64,000 nt of DNA from Chondrosia reniformis (taxonomy: Eukaryota > Porifera > Demospongiae > Chondrillida > Chondrillidae), in NCBI GenBank assembly GCA_947172415.1, contig OX359197.1:3162001-3226000 (forward strand). The letters are read 5' to 3'. The notes under the pieces were generated by a model. That model saw only the letters and a list, made by a program, of their open reading frames with translations, was not told where the DNA came from and did not search any database. Both the position numbers and the translations under genes were made by a program. How positions within the stretch are numbered: position 1 is the stretch's first letter; each line of letters starts with the position of its first letter. Of the stretch, positions 1-11,744 are shown piece after piece.

Positions 1-3000
1 CAAGTTATATTTACTAATTATAGGTGTTAGTTGTATGTAGTAGTTGTATGTTCTAATTGTTTGAACTAGTTGTATGTACTAATTGTATGCACTAGTTATA
101 TGAACTAGTTATAAGTATTAGTTCTGTGTACTAGTTGTATGCACTAGTTTTATGTACTACTTGTATGTACTATTTGTATGTACTAGGTGTAAGTAATATT
201 TATAGGTACCTGTTGTATATGTATGTACTAGTTATATGTAGTAGTTCAATACTAGTTATAGGTACTATTTGTAAGTTCAAGTACTAGTAAAACTAGGTAC
301 TAAGTAGGTACTAGTTGTATCTGCTATTACCAGTAATATTTAATAGTTACATTTACTAGTTGTATCTGCTAGTACAAGTAATATTTAATAGTTATATTTA
401 CTAGTTGTATTTACTAATTGTTTTTACTGGTTTTATGTACCAGTTGTATGTACTATTTATAGAACTAGTTGTATATACTAGTTGTATGAAATAATTATAC
501 ATCACAGTTGGAGTTCTAGTTTAATGTACTAGTTGTATGGACTATTTATAGGTACTAGTTATCTGTGGATGTTATAGTCATAGGTCCTAGTTGTATGTGC
601 TAGTGGTATGAACTAGTGGTATGTACTAGTTATATGTTCTAGTTCCTTGCACTAGTTTCTAGTTGTATGTAGTAGTTGTATGTATAACTAATATGAACTA
701 GTTGTGTACTAGTTGTAGGAACTATGGTATGTACTATTTATATGTACCAGCTATATTAGCTAGCTGTACTAGTTATACGTAGTAGTTATATGTACTAGTT
801 GTTTGTACTAGCTATGTACTAGTTTTATGTACTAGTTGTATGTACTAATTGTATATACTAGTTGTATTTACTAGTTGTATGTACTAGTTGTATTTACTAG
901 TTGTATGTACTAATTGTAGGTACTAGTTATATGTACTAATTATATGTACCAGTTGTATGTACTAGTTATATGTACTAGTTGTGTGTAATTGTTGTATGTA
1001 CTAGTTGTATGTACTGTATATATGTACTTGCTGTATGTACTGGTTGTATGTACTATTTAAATGTACTAATTACATTTGTATGTACTAGATATATGTAGTA
1101 GTTGTTTGTACTGGTTTTACGTACTTTTTATATGTACTAATTATATGTTTATGTACTAGGTATATGTACTCCTTATGTGTACTAGCTGTATGTATATACT
1201 GGTTGTATTTACTAATTGCACGTACTAGTTGAATGTACTATTACTAGTTATATTTACTAGTTGTATGTGGTAGTTGTATGTACTAATTGTATGTACTAGT
1301 TGTATATACTAGTAGTATGTACTAGATATTAACCAGTTCTATGTACTAGTTGTATGCACTAGTTGTTTGTACTAGCTATATACTAGTTTTATGTACTAGT
1401 TGTATGTACTAATTGTATGTACTAGTTGTATTTACTAGTTGTATTTGCTAGTTGTATGAACTAGTTGTATGTACTAGATGTATATACTATTCATCTGTTC
1501 TGGTTATATGTAGTAGTTTTGTGTTAGTTATATATTCTATTTGTATGTATTAGTTGTATGTACTAGTTGTATTTACTATATGTATGTACTAGTTATATGT
1601 TCTAATTATTAGTTGTATGAACAAGTTATATATACTATTTGTATGAACTAGTTGTGTGTACTAAATCTATGTACTAGCTATATGTAGTAGTTTCATGTTC
1701 TAGTTGTATGTACAAGTTGTATGAACTAGTTTGTAGTTGTATGTACGGGTTTTATGTACTGCTTGTATGTACTATATGTATGTACTATTTATATGTTCTA
1801 GTTATATTTTTATGTATTAGTTATATAAACTAGTGGCAAGTTCTAGTTGTATGTACTAGTTGTTTGGACTAGTACTAGCTATATTTATTAGTTGTAGGTA
1901 CTAGTTGTATGTGTAGTTGTATATAGTAGTTGTGTGTACAAATTGTATGTATTGGATGTGTGTACTAGTTGTATGTATATATTAGTTGTATGTACTAGCT
2001 ATGTATTAGTTGAATGTTCTAGATGAAGGTACTAGTTGTTTGTACTTGTTGTAGGTTCTTGTACTAGTTATACTCGGTACTAGTAAGGTAGTAGTTGTAT
2101 GTTCTAGCTGTATGTACTAGTTTTATGAACTAGTTGTAGGTAGTAGTTGTTTGTACTAGTTGTATGTAATAGTTGTATTTACTATTTGTATGTACTATTA
2201 TAATTACTAGGTGTATGTGTTTTACTAGTTATATGTAGTACTAGTTGTATGTCATAGTTGTATGTCCTAGTTGTTTGTACTAGTTGTATGCAGTAGCTAT
2301 GAACTAGTTTTATATACAAGTTGTACGTTCTAGTATTAAGTACTCGTTCTATGAACTAGTTGTATGTACTAGTTTCTAGTTGGATGTACTAGTTGTATGT
2401 ACTAGTAATATGTACTATGTGTATGTACTATTTATAAGTACCAACTTTATGTTTGTGTACTAGCTATATGTACTAGTTGCATTCGCTAGCTGTGAGTACT
2501 AGTTGCATGTACTATTTATAATTTGTAGGTATATGTGTATGTACTAGTTATATGTAGTAGGTGTATGTATTAGCTATATGTACTAGCTGTTTGTACTATT
2601 TGGTTGTAATAGTTGTATGCAATAGTTTTATGTACTAGTTTTACGTATAAACAAGTTGTATGTAGTAGCTATGCACTAGTTGTATATACAAGTTGTAATT
2701 TCTAGTATTATGTACTCGTTCTATGAACTAGTTGTATGTACTAGTTGTATGTATTAGTTGTATCTACTCTTTGTATGCACTATGTGTATGTACTATTTAT
2801 AAGAACCAGTTATATGTGTATGTACTAGTTATATGTTTGTGTACTAGTTCTATGTACTAGTTGTATGCACTAGCTGTATGTACTAGTTGTATATACTATT
2901 AATAAATACAAGGTGTATGTGTATTTACTAGTTATATGTAGTAGGTGTATGTACTAGTTATATGTCTTAGCTGTTTGTCCTAGCTATATGTACTAGCTGA

Positions 3001-4983
3001 ATGTCCTAGTTGTATGTGCTAATTGTTTGTACTAATTGTATGCACTAGTTATATGTACTAGCTCTAGTTATATTTACTAATTGTAGGTATTAGTTGTATG
3101 TAGAAGTTGTATGTAGTAGTTGCTTGTACTGGTTATGTCCTACTTGCATATACAAGTTGTATGTTCTAGTATTATGCACCCGTTCTATGAACTAGTAGTA
3201 TGTACTAGTTGTATGTACTAGTTGTATATACTAGTTGTTGATTCTTGTGCTAGTTATATAAGGTATTAGGTAGGTTCTAGTTGTATGTACCAGTTGAATA
3301 TAATAGTTGTATGAATTAGTTGTATGTACTAGTACAAGTTATATTTACTAGTTGTAGGTATCAATTGTATGTACTAATTGTATGTAGTACTTGTATGTTC
3401 TAATTGCATGAACTAGTTTTATGTACTAGTTGCATGTACTAGTTCTAATAACTAGGTGTATGTACTAGTACTGGTAATATTTACTCGTTGTAGCTACTAG
3501 TTTTATGCACTAGTTGTATGTACTAGTAGAAGTTATATTTACTAATTATAGGTATTAGTAGTATGTAGTAGTTTTATGTTCTAATTGTTTGAACTAGTTG
3601 TATGTACTAATTGTATGTACTAGTTATATGAAGTACTCGTTCTGTGTACTAGTTGTATGCACTAGTTGTATGTACTACTTGTATGTACTAGGTGTATGTA
3701 ATATTTATAGGTACCTGTTATGTACTAATAATATGTAGTAGTTCGGTACTAGTTATAGGTACTAGTTGTAAGTTCAAGTACTAGTTAAACTAGGTACTAA
3801 GTAGGTACTAGTTGTATCCACTAGTTGTGTCTGCTAGTACAAGTTATATTTAATAGTTACATTTACTAGTAGTATGTACTAGTACAAGTTATATTTATTC
3901 GTTATATTTACTAGTTGTATTTACTAGTTGTTTGTACTGGGTTTATGTACTAGTTGTATGTACTAGTTGTAGTACTAGTTGTATGTACTAGTTTTAGTAC
4001 TAGTTGTATGTACTAGTTGTATGAAATAATTATACGTCACAGTTGGAGTTCTAGTTATATGTGCTAGTTGTGTGAACTAGTGGTATGTACTAGTTATATG
4101 TTCTAGCTCCATGCACTAGTTTCTAGTTGTATGTAGTAGTTGTATGTACAACTAATCTGAACTGGTTGTATGAACTAGTTGTATGTACTATGGTTTGTAC
4201 TATTTATATGTACTAGCTATATGTGTATGTACTAGTTATACGTAGTAGTTGCTTGGACTAGTTATATGTACTAGTTGTATTTACTAGTTGTATGTACTAT
4301 TACTGGTACTATTTACTAGTTGTAAATACTAGTTGCATGTACCACATGTATGTACTATTTGTATGTACTCGTAGTATGTTCTAGGTGTATGTACCTGTTA
4401 TATGTACTAGTGTTAGGTTCTAGTACTAGTAATACTAGATACTTTGTAGGTATTAGTTGCATGTACAAGTCCTAGTTATATTAATTAATTATATTAGATG
4501 AATGTACTAGTTATGTACAAGTTGTATGTACTAGTTATATACTAGTTGTATGTATTACTTGTATATACTAGTTGTATGTACTAGTTGAGTGTACTAGTTG
4601 TATGTATTAACTGTATGTATTAGTTAGGTACTAGTTGCATATACTAGTTCTAATAACTAGTTGTATGTACTAGTACTGGTATTATTTACTAGTTGTAGGT
4701 ACTAGGTTTGTGCACTAGTTGTAAGTAGTGGTACAAGTTAAATTTACTAATTATAGGTATTAGTTGTATGTAGTAGTTGTATGTTCTAATTGTTTGAACT
4801 AGTTGCATGTACTAATTGTATGTACTAGTTAAGTACTAGTTCTATGTATAGTTTTATGTATTATTTCTGTGTACTAGTTGTATGTACTAGTACAAGTTAT
4901 ATTTATTAGTTACATTTACTAGTTGTATGTACTAGTACAAGTTATATTTATTAGTTATTTTTACTAGTTGTTTGTACCAGTTT
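1..4983 (+). repeat. 13-bp minisatellite array, + orientation
   Basis: Degenerate head-to-tail copies of ACTAGTTGTATGT. Common variants change TTGTATG to TTATATG, TTTTATG or TTGTGTG, and units gain or lose a few bases. A longer variant block with the sense TACTAGTTATACTAGGTACT recurs (near 285, 2055, 3250, 3780 and 4425). No gene is visible; open frames here are only the repeat translated. Confidence 0.97.
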
Positions 4984-5990
4984 TAATATTTGCAGCAAAT
5001 CCACAGAAGCGTCCAAGAATTCTGAAGAAAACAGCAAGAAATTTGAGGGGGTTGTTGATTGCATTATCAGGAATATAATGCTTGGCTTGTATCTGAATCA
5101 AGAATCCCACTAACCAATGAACTAATATTTTTTGGGTATGGTTTTCTGATGATTCAGTTGCTGTAGGAAGTTGAGGCCCTAGGTCATGTTCATCTACTGT
5201 AGCTACTTTGTCAAATTGATCAAAAGTCATGTCCTCATCATCACTACAATTCCATACTTCTTCACCATCTCATTCAGAGTCATCTACACACATGTATATA
5301 GATAGACTGATAAATATATGAAAGATCAATTAACCCTCTGCATGAGCCCACACCTATATTCCATTCAATTCAAAATTCTTGAATCCGAATGACAGCTATA
5401 AATAAGAAGCTGGCTATCACATATAGCAATCTATAAACCCATGCTAAAATTTAGTTATGGAGGTTTTAATTTTTGGATGGAAGAAAATTGAAGGAGCCTA
5501 AGCTGATTTTCATCTAATTTACAAAAACTTACCTGTACAAGAATCATCTGCACTGCTACTATTGTTATCACCACATATGACATTGGCAGGGTTGTTAATT
5601 CCAGAATCATTAGGGGGCAGCTGAGGAGGAATCTCCATTAATTCCAGTTCCAGCGTGTGATGAAGGTTATATAATGGTAAAGCTGGGGACAACTGAAGTG
5701 AATTTAAAATCCAGGAATGGGCTGAAAGTAATACAGAGTGGTAAAACGTTCAGTAGGCCATGATTAATCTATTAAATTATATATACAATAAAATATCCAT
5801 TAATTTCACGTGCTATCCTCAATCGATATATTAGAACAATCAAAGACCTACCGTCTGGATCAGTGTGGGACTTTTGAGAAGGAGCAGATATCCATTCTTC
5901 CTTTTCTTCATTAAAATACAGCCTACGATGCTTCCTGTATGTTTTCACTGCTAAAAACATACCACAATGTTCACACTTAATTTGCTTAGC
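4984..5990 (-). pseudogene. tnp2-like transposase, N-terminal exons only
   Basis: Three exon-like pieces read leftwards. The first (about 5990-5850) carries a zinc-finger-like start, CEHCGMFLAVKTYRKHRRLY, ending near a GT donor after SHTDPDG. The second (about 5720-5533) lies between a CAG acceptor and a GTAAG donor and is rich in Asn/Ser/Asp. The third (about 5286-4984) is acidic (WNCSDDEDM) and then hydrophobic (HWLVGFLIQIQAKHYIPDNA, LKFLAVFFRILGRF). This finger, acidic linker and hydrophobic stretch is the usual opening of intron-bearing CACTA-type transposases in invertebrates, from my memory of the family. A TGA interrupts the third exon near its start, and the gene is cut off where satellite begins, so no catalytic part remains. 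Confidence 0.55.
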
Positions 5991-6062
5991 CTTAGGTTCA
6001 AAGCACTGTACTTTTCAACACGAGTGCAAAGCTTTTGTTTAGACTTAACAACTTCCTCATCC

Positions 6063-6585
6063 GGCATATTTGCAAACTTATATAGATATTATAAAAGCTG
6101 TAGTGAGCAAATGTCTGTTCAATATCGAGGTAAAGCAACAACAAAGGGCACGTTTACCAGAAGGCGTGAACGTATAACTAGAGTGAGATTTAATTCATAA
6201 CATTAATTAACATGCAGAAAAAAATGTTTGCTGGCATATGTAACCTAAAAATGTAATTCTTGAAATTTAGAAACTTGAGGAAAGGAAAGCTGCCCTCCTT
6301 AAGATGACTTTTACTGAGGAGCAGCAGAGAGAAAGATGGCAGACCATTATGAATACCGATTTTATGTCAAGTGAGGAAAGTGGTTTAGAGGGTGATGAAG
6401 ATGTCTTCTTTATAAAGCCCATAGCCTGGAGTAGTGACAAAGTGGAAGAACTATTGGATCGTTTAGATGAAAAAATAGCTGGGGGCAAGTCATCACAATC
6501 TCAAAGGCAAGCCAAGAAAAGAGTTCCTGCAACAGAATACTCTACACGGGAGCAACCTAAAGGACCTGCTTGGTGCTTCAAGTGA
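6063..6585 (+). pseudogene. TnpA-like accessory protein of CACTA-like element, C-terminal part
   Basis: Two coding stretches, a basic one (KGTFTRRRERITRV, ending about 6175) and one from about 6270 to the stop at 6583-6585. The second contains ERWQTIMNTDFMSSEESG and SSDKVEELLDRLDEK. The phrase MSSEES, an acidic run and a following lysine-rich or leucine-rich helix match the C-terminus of the minus-strand gene at 8475-9496 (DYMSSEESDSEK). The two are therefore members of one family in two different elements. It lies head-to-head with the tnp2-like piece on the other strand. The biochemical role is not known; DNA binding is an inference from the basic region and from TnpA of plant CACTA elements. 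Confidence 0.5.
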
Positions 6586-6970
6586 TCCATGCATATGCCA
6601 TGGCTGTAACATTCATTAAAACTTAGACTTTTGACTATTTACTTGCATGCACATATATGTCAACATTCTTTTATACATTATTATCGCTGACTGGTTTTGT
6701 ATTCATCATGAAAAATGTCAAGCTTGCCCAATACCTGATATATATATAACACGAAATGTATAGAAAATGAAACATGTTCTATATACAGTACAGAAAGAGT
6801 ACAGGATATACCAAATTAACTAAACAGGAAAGTCTAAAGGAAATGGTGCCCTGCCCTGATACAGAAAATTCTACAGGAAAATGTGAAATTTCCTTCCTAT
6901 CAAAATTTGGTCGAATGTGACATTTCCTGTACCAAATAGGCAGCAGAAAATTTTATTTTATTTGCAGTGT
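6586..6970. other. Noncoding end of element 1 with subterminal motifs
   Basis: No gene. Near the right edge, short repeats of AGGAAAATGTGAAATTTCC type occur in both orientations (about 6830-6935, e.g. ACATTTCCTGTA). This fits the clustered subterminal transposase-binding repeats known in CACTA elements. Confidence 0.4.
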
Positions 6971-7825
6971 AGTACATGCAACTAGTACCTACAACCAGTA
7001 AATACAAATAGGACATACAACTAGTACATTCAATTTGTACATAAAAATAGTACATAGAACTAGAACATACAACTAATACTAAAAACTCGTTCATACAACT
7101 ATTACAAAGAATTATATAGTACATAACTTGTACATATAAGTAGTACATACCACTAGTAAATACAACTAGTACATACAACTAGTACATTCAGCTAGTTCAT
7201 ACAACTAGTACACACAACTAGTACATACAACTAGTACATATAACTATTGCATACAACTTGTATATACATACAACTAGCTCATACTACTAGTACATACAAC
7301 TATTACCTAGAAATAGTACATACTGCCAGTTCATACAACTCGTACATACAACTAGTATATTCAAATGGTACATACAACTATTTCATACAACTAGTACATA
7401 CAATTAGTACATACAACTGGTACATAGAAATATTACATACAACTAGTACACACAATTAGAACCTACATTTAGTACAATCAACTAGTATATACACTAGTTC
7501 ATACAACTAGTGTATAAGAAGTAGTATATAACTTGTACATATGACAAGTACACAAAACTAATGCATAAAACTAGTCAATTTAACTAGTACATACAACTAG
7601 TTCATTCAACTATATAGTACATACAACTAGTACATAACTAGTACATACAACTAGTCCATACAACTAGTACATACAAATAGTACATACAACTAATTCATAC
7701 AATTAGTACAAGTAATTAGTACATAAAACTACTACGTATAATTAGTCCATAAACCTAGTACTTACAACTAGTACATACAACTAGTACATTCTGCTAGTTC
7801 ATACAACTAGTACATACACACAAGA
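6971..7825 (-). repeat. 13-bp minisatellite array, - orientation
   Basis: Units read ACATACAACTAGT on +, the reverse complement of the first array. The unique island 4984-6970 separates the two orientations. Confidence 0.97.
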
Positions 7826-8040
7826 CCATATCACAGGTTTCACATGGTGTGAAACCAATGTGATGCCCAATGAAATGCCTAGTTTCATTGGATTTCATGC
7901 TCTGTGTGAAAAACCAAGTTTCACAAGTTTTCAATTCATGATGTGCCCGGTTTTCAAGTTTCTATTTTGTGAAATTCGTATGAATCATCAGGTTTCCTAT
8001 AAGTTTCATAGTTGAAACACAAAGGAAGCCATATTTAAGT
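7826..8040. other. GTTTCA-rich subterminal repeat zone
   Basis: The motif GTTTCA or its complement TGAAAC occurs many times within about 200 bases, partly as inverted pairs such as GGTTTCACATGGTGTGAAACC. The density is much higher than in the rest of the island. Subterminal repeats of this kind bind TnpA in plant CACTA elements; the same role here is inferred. Confidence 0.45.
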
Positions 8041-8470
8041 TCTGTAACCTTTCCACATCCATATCGTAATTGAATTTATATATGCACATTAAATTAGATA
8101 TTAAAAGTAAATCAGATATTACACATTATACAAAAGACAAAAAATATAATTGTCTATATAGTGTTGAAGTTAATTAACTATATGAAATGCATGTAGGTTT
8201 GATTGACATGAGAAAAAGGTTAGAGTTTCTTCAGGATGTTGGACCTATAGCTATATATACAAGAAAGGAAAAATAAATTGTTTATCTAAAGGGAACAAAT
8301 GTACAAAACTTACTGCTACTTGCTATGCTTCAGTGATGCTACTCCCAGCTGTAAAAGAGCAGCTGTTACTGGTGTTGGGGGTTGATGTCAATATAGGCCT
8401 ATTCCTGTAATACCGCTTAAGGTACCAATTATGTGCCTTAAGTGGTACCGGCCTACAACTAACATTATCT
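8041..8470. other. Noncoding stretch with an imperfect hairpin
   Basis: A+T-rich with no supported gene. At about 8411-8447 the arms ACCGCTTAAGG and CCTTAAGTGGT form a stem with one mismatch around AATTATG. It lies downstream of the minus-strand TnpA-like gene, where a 3' processing or subterminal role is possible but unproven. Confidence 0.4.
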
Positions 8471-8474
8471 GTAC

Positions 8475-9496
8475 CTACCCTGGCAGTATTAACCTCCTTG
8501 CATTAGCACTTAACCTACTTTCCCCAACAATATCAATATCTCTAAACCCCTTTATGTATTTATTCTTAAGCGAAGGTAACTGTTTTACTCTGAACTGATT
8601 TTTTTCAGAGTCTGATTCCTCTGATGACATGTAATCTTGGTGCAAGAGCTCTGTCATCTTCCTTTTAAACTTGCTTGACCAAGACATCACCAAGGCAGTG
8701 TCACTAATGGCACCTCTTCTGAAGTCTAATTTCTAAAATGGGAAGGAAAACAGCTTGTACAATGTTCATTGGAATTTCTACTAGCATTTCTGATACTTAT
8801 AGTCCTTAGCCTCTTTTTTAATTTATTCTTCCTTCTATGTTGAGCAATCATACCATTTACTTTTCGTTTCTCATCAATTTTAAGATTGCGAAAATGGATT
8901 TTACAGGCTTCTACAACAGACAAATAATAAAAGTACAAACCATTATGAAAACAGGAAAGCTGTATATGTACCTTGAATAGCACTTTCTCTAGCACCTGGT
9001 CCTAGAAGAGATGCAACTTCTTTGGAGAGCTTCAAACTAATTCTTTGATTAGCCTCCTCAGTAAACCTATATATATTAAAGATGTCCCCTTAGTGAAAAT
9101 CACATAATTGAAGTCAAAGTGCTAAATTAATGTAAGGGCTCACCCCAAAGAAAACTTCCACCCTTCAAAGCCTTCATTGGAAAGCAACTTCTTGTAAACC
9201 CGTCTCACGACACTCTGTGAAAAATTAAGGCAGCCAATATAAAGCAAAATAAAGCAAATATAAATTGGGCATATTGAGCATAATACCTTTACATAGAGAG
9301 AAGGGTCAGCCTTTTCTGCAGCCTTGTTCAGAACTGAAGTTTCATTATTCATGCAATCTTCAATCTTCTTCAGCTGCTGAGAATACTGCCTATTTTGCTG
9401 TTGAATTTCTTTGTTTTCCTTTATACAATCTTGAAGTTCCTTTTGGACTTCTTGCAAAAGAATGGCTAGATTTTCTATAACATTAGTATCAGTCAT
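8475..9496 (-). CDS. TnpA-like transposon protein, five predicted exons
   Basis: Exon 1 (9496-9287) encodes a coiled coil rich in Gln/Glu/Lys starting MTDTNVIENLAILLQEVQKE and ends DPSLYVK at a GT donor. Exon 2 (9214-9144) continues SVVRRVYKKLL and EGFEGWKFSLG. Exon 3 (about 9067-8972) encodes RFTEEANQRISLKLSKEVAS and LLGPGARESAIQ. Exon 4 (about 8908-8735) is strongly basic (QHRRKNKLKKRLR). The last exon (about 8693-8475) carries DYMSSEESDSEK and a Leu/Lys-rich tail, with a stop at 8475. Introns show GT/AG borders and the reading phase is kept through exon 3; the exon 4/5 junction is less sure. The domain order (coiled coil, compact helical region, basic block, MSSEES tail) suggests a DNA-binding partner of the transposase. 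It is transcribed away from the kinase gene. I do not know a named family for it. Confidence 0.5.
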
Positions 9497-9751
9497 TGTC
9501 CAAGACTATTAAATCACTAAAAGCTAGAAAAACTGGTGGCAACCTCAAGATGCAATTAAAATGGAATTTTGGAGGGGTTACGATGGTGACATCATGATGT
9601 TATTGCTAACAGTTTAAACGGAGTGACGTAAGAAAGTTACACACCCACTACTATTATTGAGTAAAGAGTAAATCCCAGTGGGTGTAATCAGAATATTATA
9701 TTTTTGGCGCAAAATGTCTAAACTAAGTCTGCTAAGAAAAGGTTCAACAAA
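9497..9751. promoter_or_regulatory. Divergent promoter region with inverted repeat
   Basis: The only space between the start of the minus-strand TnpA-like gene and the plus-strand kinase transcript. It holds an inverted repeat at about 9637-9690 with arms TTACACACCCACT and AGTGGGTGTAA, imperfect by one base, spaced by an A+T-rich loop. A regulatory function is inferred from position only. Confidence 0.35.
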
Positions 9752-10843
9752 ATGCAAAAGATACAACAATTAATGAAGGATTGTAATAAGAATGGTCAGC
9801 AGATTAAGGAACTACTGACACAGCTGAAGGAAACAAAAGATAAATTTAGGATCTGGAAAAGGTACAAAGTCGCATGCGCAAATGCTCGAGTTATACTATA
9901 AGTGAAAATAGAGGTGAATATATGAATTTATACTTACTATATAGGCAACATGTATAAGAAAAATTGAAGCCATATGCTCTAAATGGGCCTGGTACAAGAG
10001 TTGGTACTGTAAGGGGAAGGCTGTCAGGAAAGGTTTACCTTTGTTAGGAGATGAGAGAAGTATAGTAAACATTTGCAAGGAAGCTCTCTGCTTCAGTCAA
10101 GCTTCTACTTTAGGCAAAGGAGTGTTTGGTGAATGTAAAACTGCACACTATCAAGGTGTGTACCAGGTGTGTGTTAAAAAGATGGCATCTACCAACTGTA
10201 CAGATGAAACTATAACTCATGAGGCAAACATAATGCAGCTTTTATCTGGAAGCAGCCATTTCCCACATCTTTTTGGAATTTTCTGGTTAGAAAAGCTATT
10301 GTTATGTCACTACACACGGTAGCAAATAGCTCATGTAACCTATCAGAAGCAATGGGGTCACAACATCATCTGGGAAAGAACGTTTGGACAATGTTTCTCA
10401 TCCAGATCACTGAGGGAATCAGTTATATGCATGGTAGAGAGATTCTACGTAATGACATAAAGGGAAGCAATATTCTTTTAAGTCAGAGCTATACAGGTGA
10501 TAATTCTATCAAAGCAGTTGTTTCAGACTTTGGAAAAGCCTGCCACATCAAAAGGGCTAAGACATTTAAACTTCCAAGTGAAGAAAAGGAAAAACACAGG
10601 AAAAAGCATCCCCAAATAGCCCCTGACCTAATAGATAGCCTCGCAACACAAAATTATAAAAGTGATGTGTATTCCTTAGGTCGAATCATTCATGAAGTAA
10701 AGAAAGCAAAACTTACCAATGGTGTACTAAATAAAAAACTAGAAGCTTGTCTGGAGTGCCATGAAAAAAGACATCCCGATACCAGTCACATTATTCAAAA
10801 ACTTTCAGAAGAGGTGGCTTGTTACAATGACACTTTCCAGTAA
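9752..10843 (+). pseudogene. Protein kinase (Ser/Thr-like) within CACTA-like element
   Basis: A short coiled-coil frame at 9752-9901 (MQKIQQLMKDCNKNGQQIKE) may be the first exon. The kinase domain runs from about 10095 to the stop near 10843. Visible motifs are a glycine loop LGKGVFGECK, a lysine strand VCVKKM, an alphaC-like EANIMQLL, the catalytic loop ILRNDIKGSNILL, the metal loop VSDFGKAC, and KSDVYSLGRIIHEV of the F helix. The catalytic Asp and Asn and the DFG are present; the usual His of HRD is Arg. One frameshift near 10290-10304 separates the N-lobe (FGIFWLEK) from the C-lobe (MSLHTVANSS), so this copy is probably dead unless a small intron lies there. The C-lobe is short and lacks a clear APE motif. 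It lies between the TnpA-like and tnp2-like genes in the same element, which suggests cargo or an accessory gene. A host kinase captured once is the alternative. Confidence 0.7.
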
Positions 10844-10889
10844 CTTTAATTAAGACTTATATATAGTATCTATTTTGCTATTGTATATT

Positions 10890-11590
10890 ACAAATAGAGC
10901 CCATGCAATGTGTCACAGGTTGCCTATTATTTCTTTGACTGTCGATCGGGCACTTATGCTTCATACACTACTGCACAGACATACAGACTTAGTTGAATGT
11001 GTCACGGGTTGCCTATCATTCCCTTGACTGGCCATCGGGCACTCATACTACTGCCCACACATGCAGACATAGTTGAATGTGTCACAGGTTGCCTATCATT
11101 TCTTTGACTGGCGATCGGGCACTTATGCTTCATACACCACTGCACACACATGCAGACTTAGTTGAATGTGTCACGGGTTGCCTATCATTCCCTTGACTGG
11201 CCATCGGGCACTCACACTACTGCCCACACATGCAGACATAGTTGAATGTGTCACAGGTTGCCTATCATTTCTTTGACTGGCGATCGGGCACTTATGCTTC
11301 ATACACCACTGCACACACATGCAGACTTAGTTGAATGTGTCACGGGTTGCCTATCATTCCCTTGACTGGCGATCGGGCACTCATACTACTGCACACACAT
11401 GCAGACATAGTTGAATGTGTCACGGGTTGCCTATCATTCCCTTGACTGGCGATCGGGCACTCATACTACTGCACACACATGCAGACATAGTTGAATGTGT
11501 CACGGGTTGCCTATCATTCCCTTGATTGGCGATTGGGCACTCATGCTTATACATTACTGCACAAATGCATACAGACTTTCAGACTTAGCA
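10890..11590 (+). repeat. Alternating 80/89-bp tandem repeat
   Basis: Eight copies, marked by TGTCAC at 10911, 11000, 11080, 11169, 11249, 11338, 11418 and 11498. The spacings are 89, 80, 89, 80, 89, 80 and 80 bases. Long units contain CTTATGCTTCATACAC where short units have CTCATAC, so the real repeat is a 169-bp dimer. Each unit carries GTTGCCTAT, TTGACTGG and, in most copies, the palindrome CGATCG. It sits directly upstream of the tnp2-like frame, inside the transposon. Confidence 0.93.
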
Positions 11591-11744
11591 CAAATCTTCT
11601 GGGTGATGTCAATGGTTACAGCATTTCTGTCATACATGATGTCAATATTTACAGTATTTCTGGCATGATATCAATGTTTGCAGCCTTACTGACTACTGAT
11701 AGATTATTTAGGGAAGTATATAAAACCATTAGTAGATGAACTTC

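Larger units (their letters stand above)
4984..6970. mobile_element. Truncated CACTA-like DNA transposon (element 1)
   Basis: Unique-sequence island between satellite arrays. It holds a tnp2-like N-terminal gene piece on the - strand and the 3' part of a TnpA-like gene on +. The right edge ends in CAGTG just before satellite sequence resumes, so read from the - strand the element begins CACTG, as CACTA-superfamily elements do. The left edge cuts through the transposase gene, so that half is lost. The assignment rests on the gene pair and the terminus; no matching left terminus or target duplication was found. Confidence 0.6.

Noticed and set aside
1-4983. Direct repeats as a possible CRISPR array
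   Set aside because: Units are contiguous 13-mers without unique spacers, and the genome is eukaryotic.
6900-7178. Open frames rich in MYVLVV, YLYV and CTSCM, here and at 24402-24716 and elsewhere
   Set aside because: These are the 13-bp satellite read in frame; composition and periodicity explain them fully.
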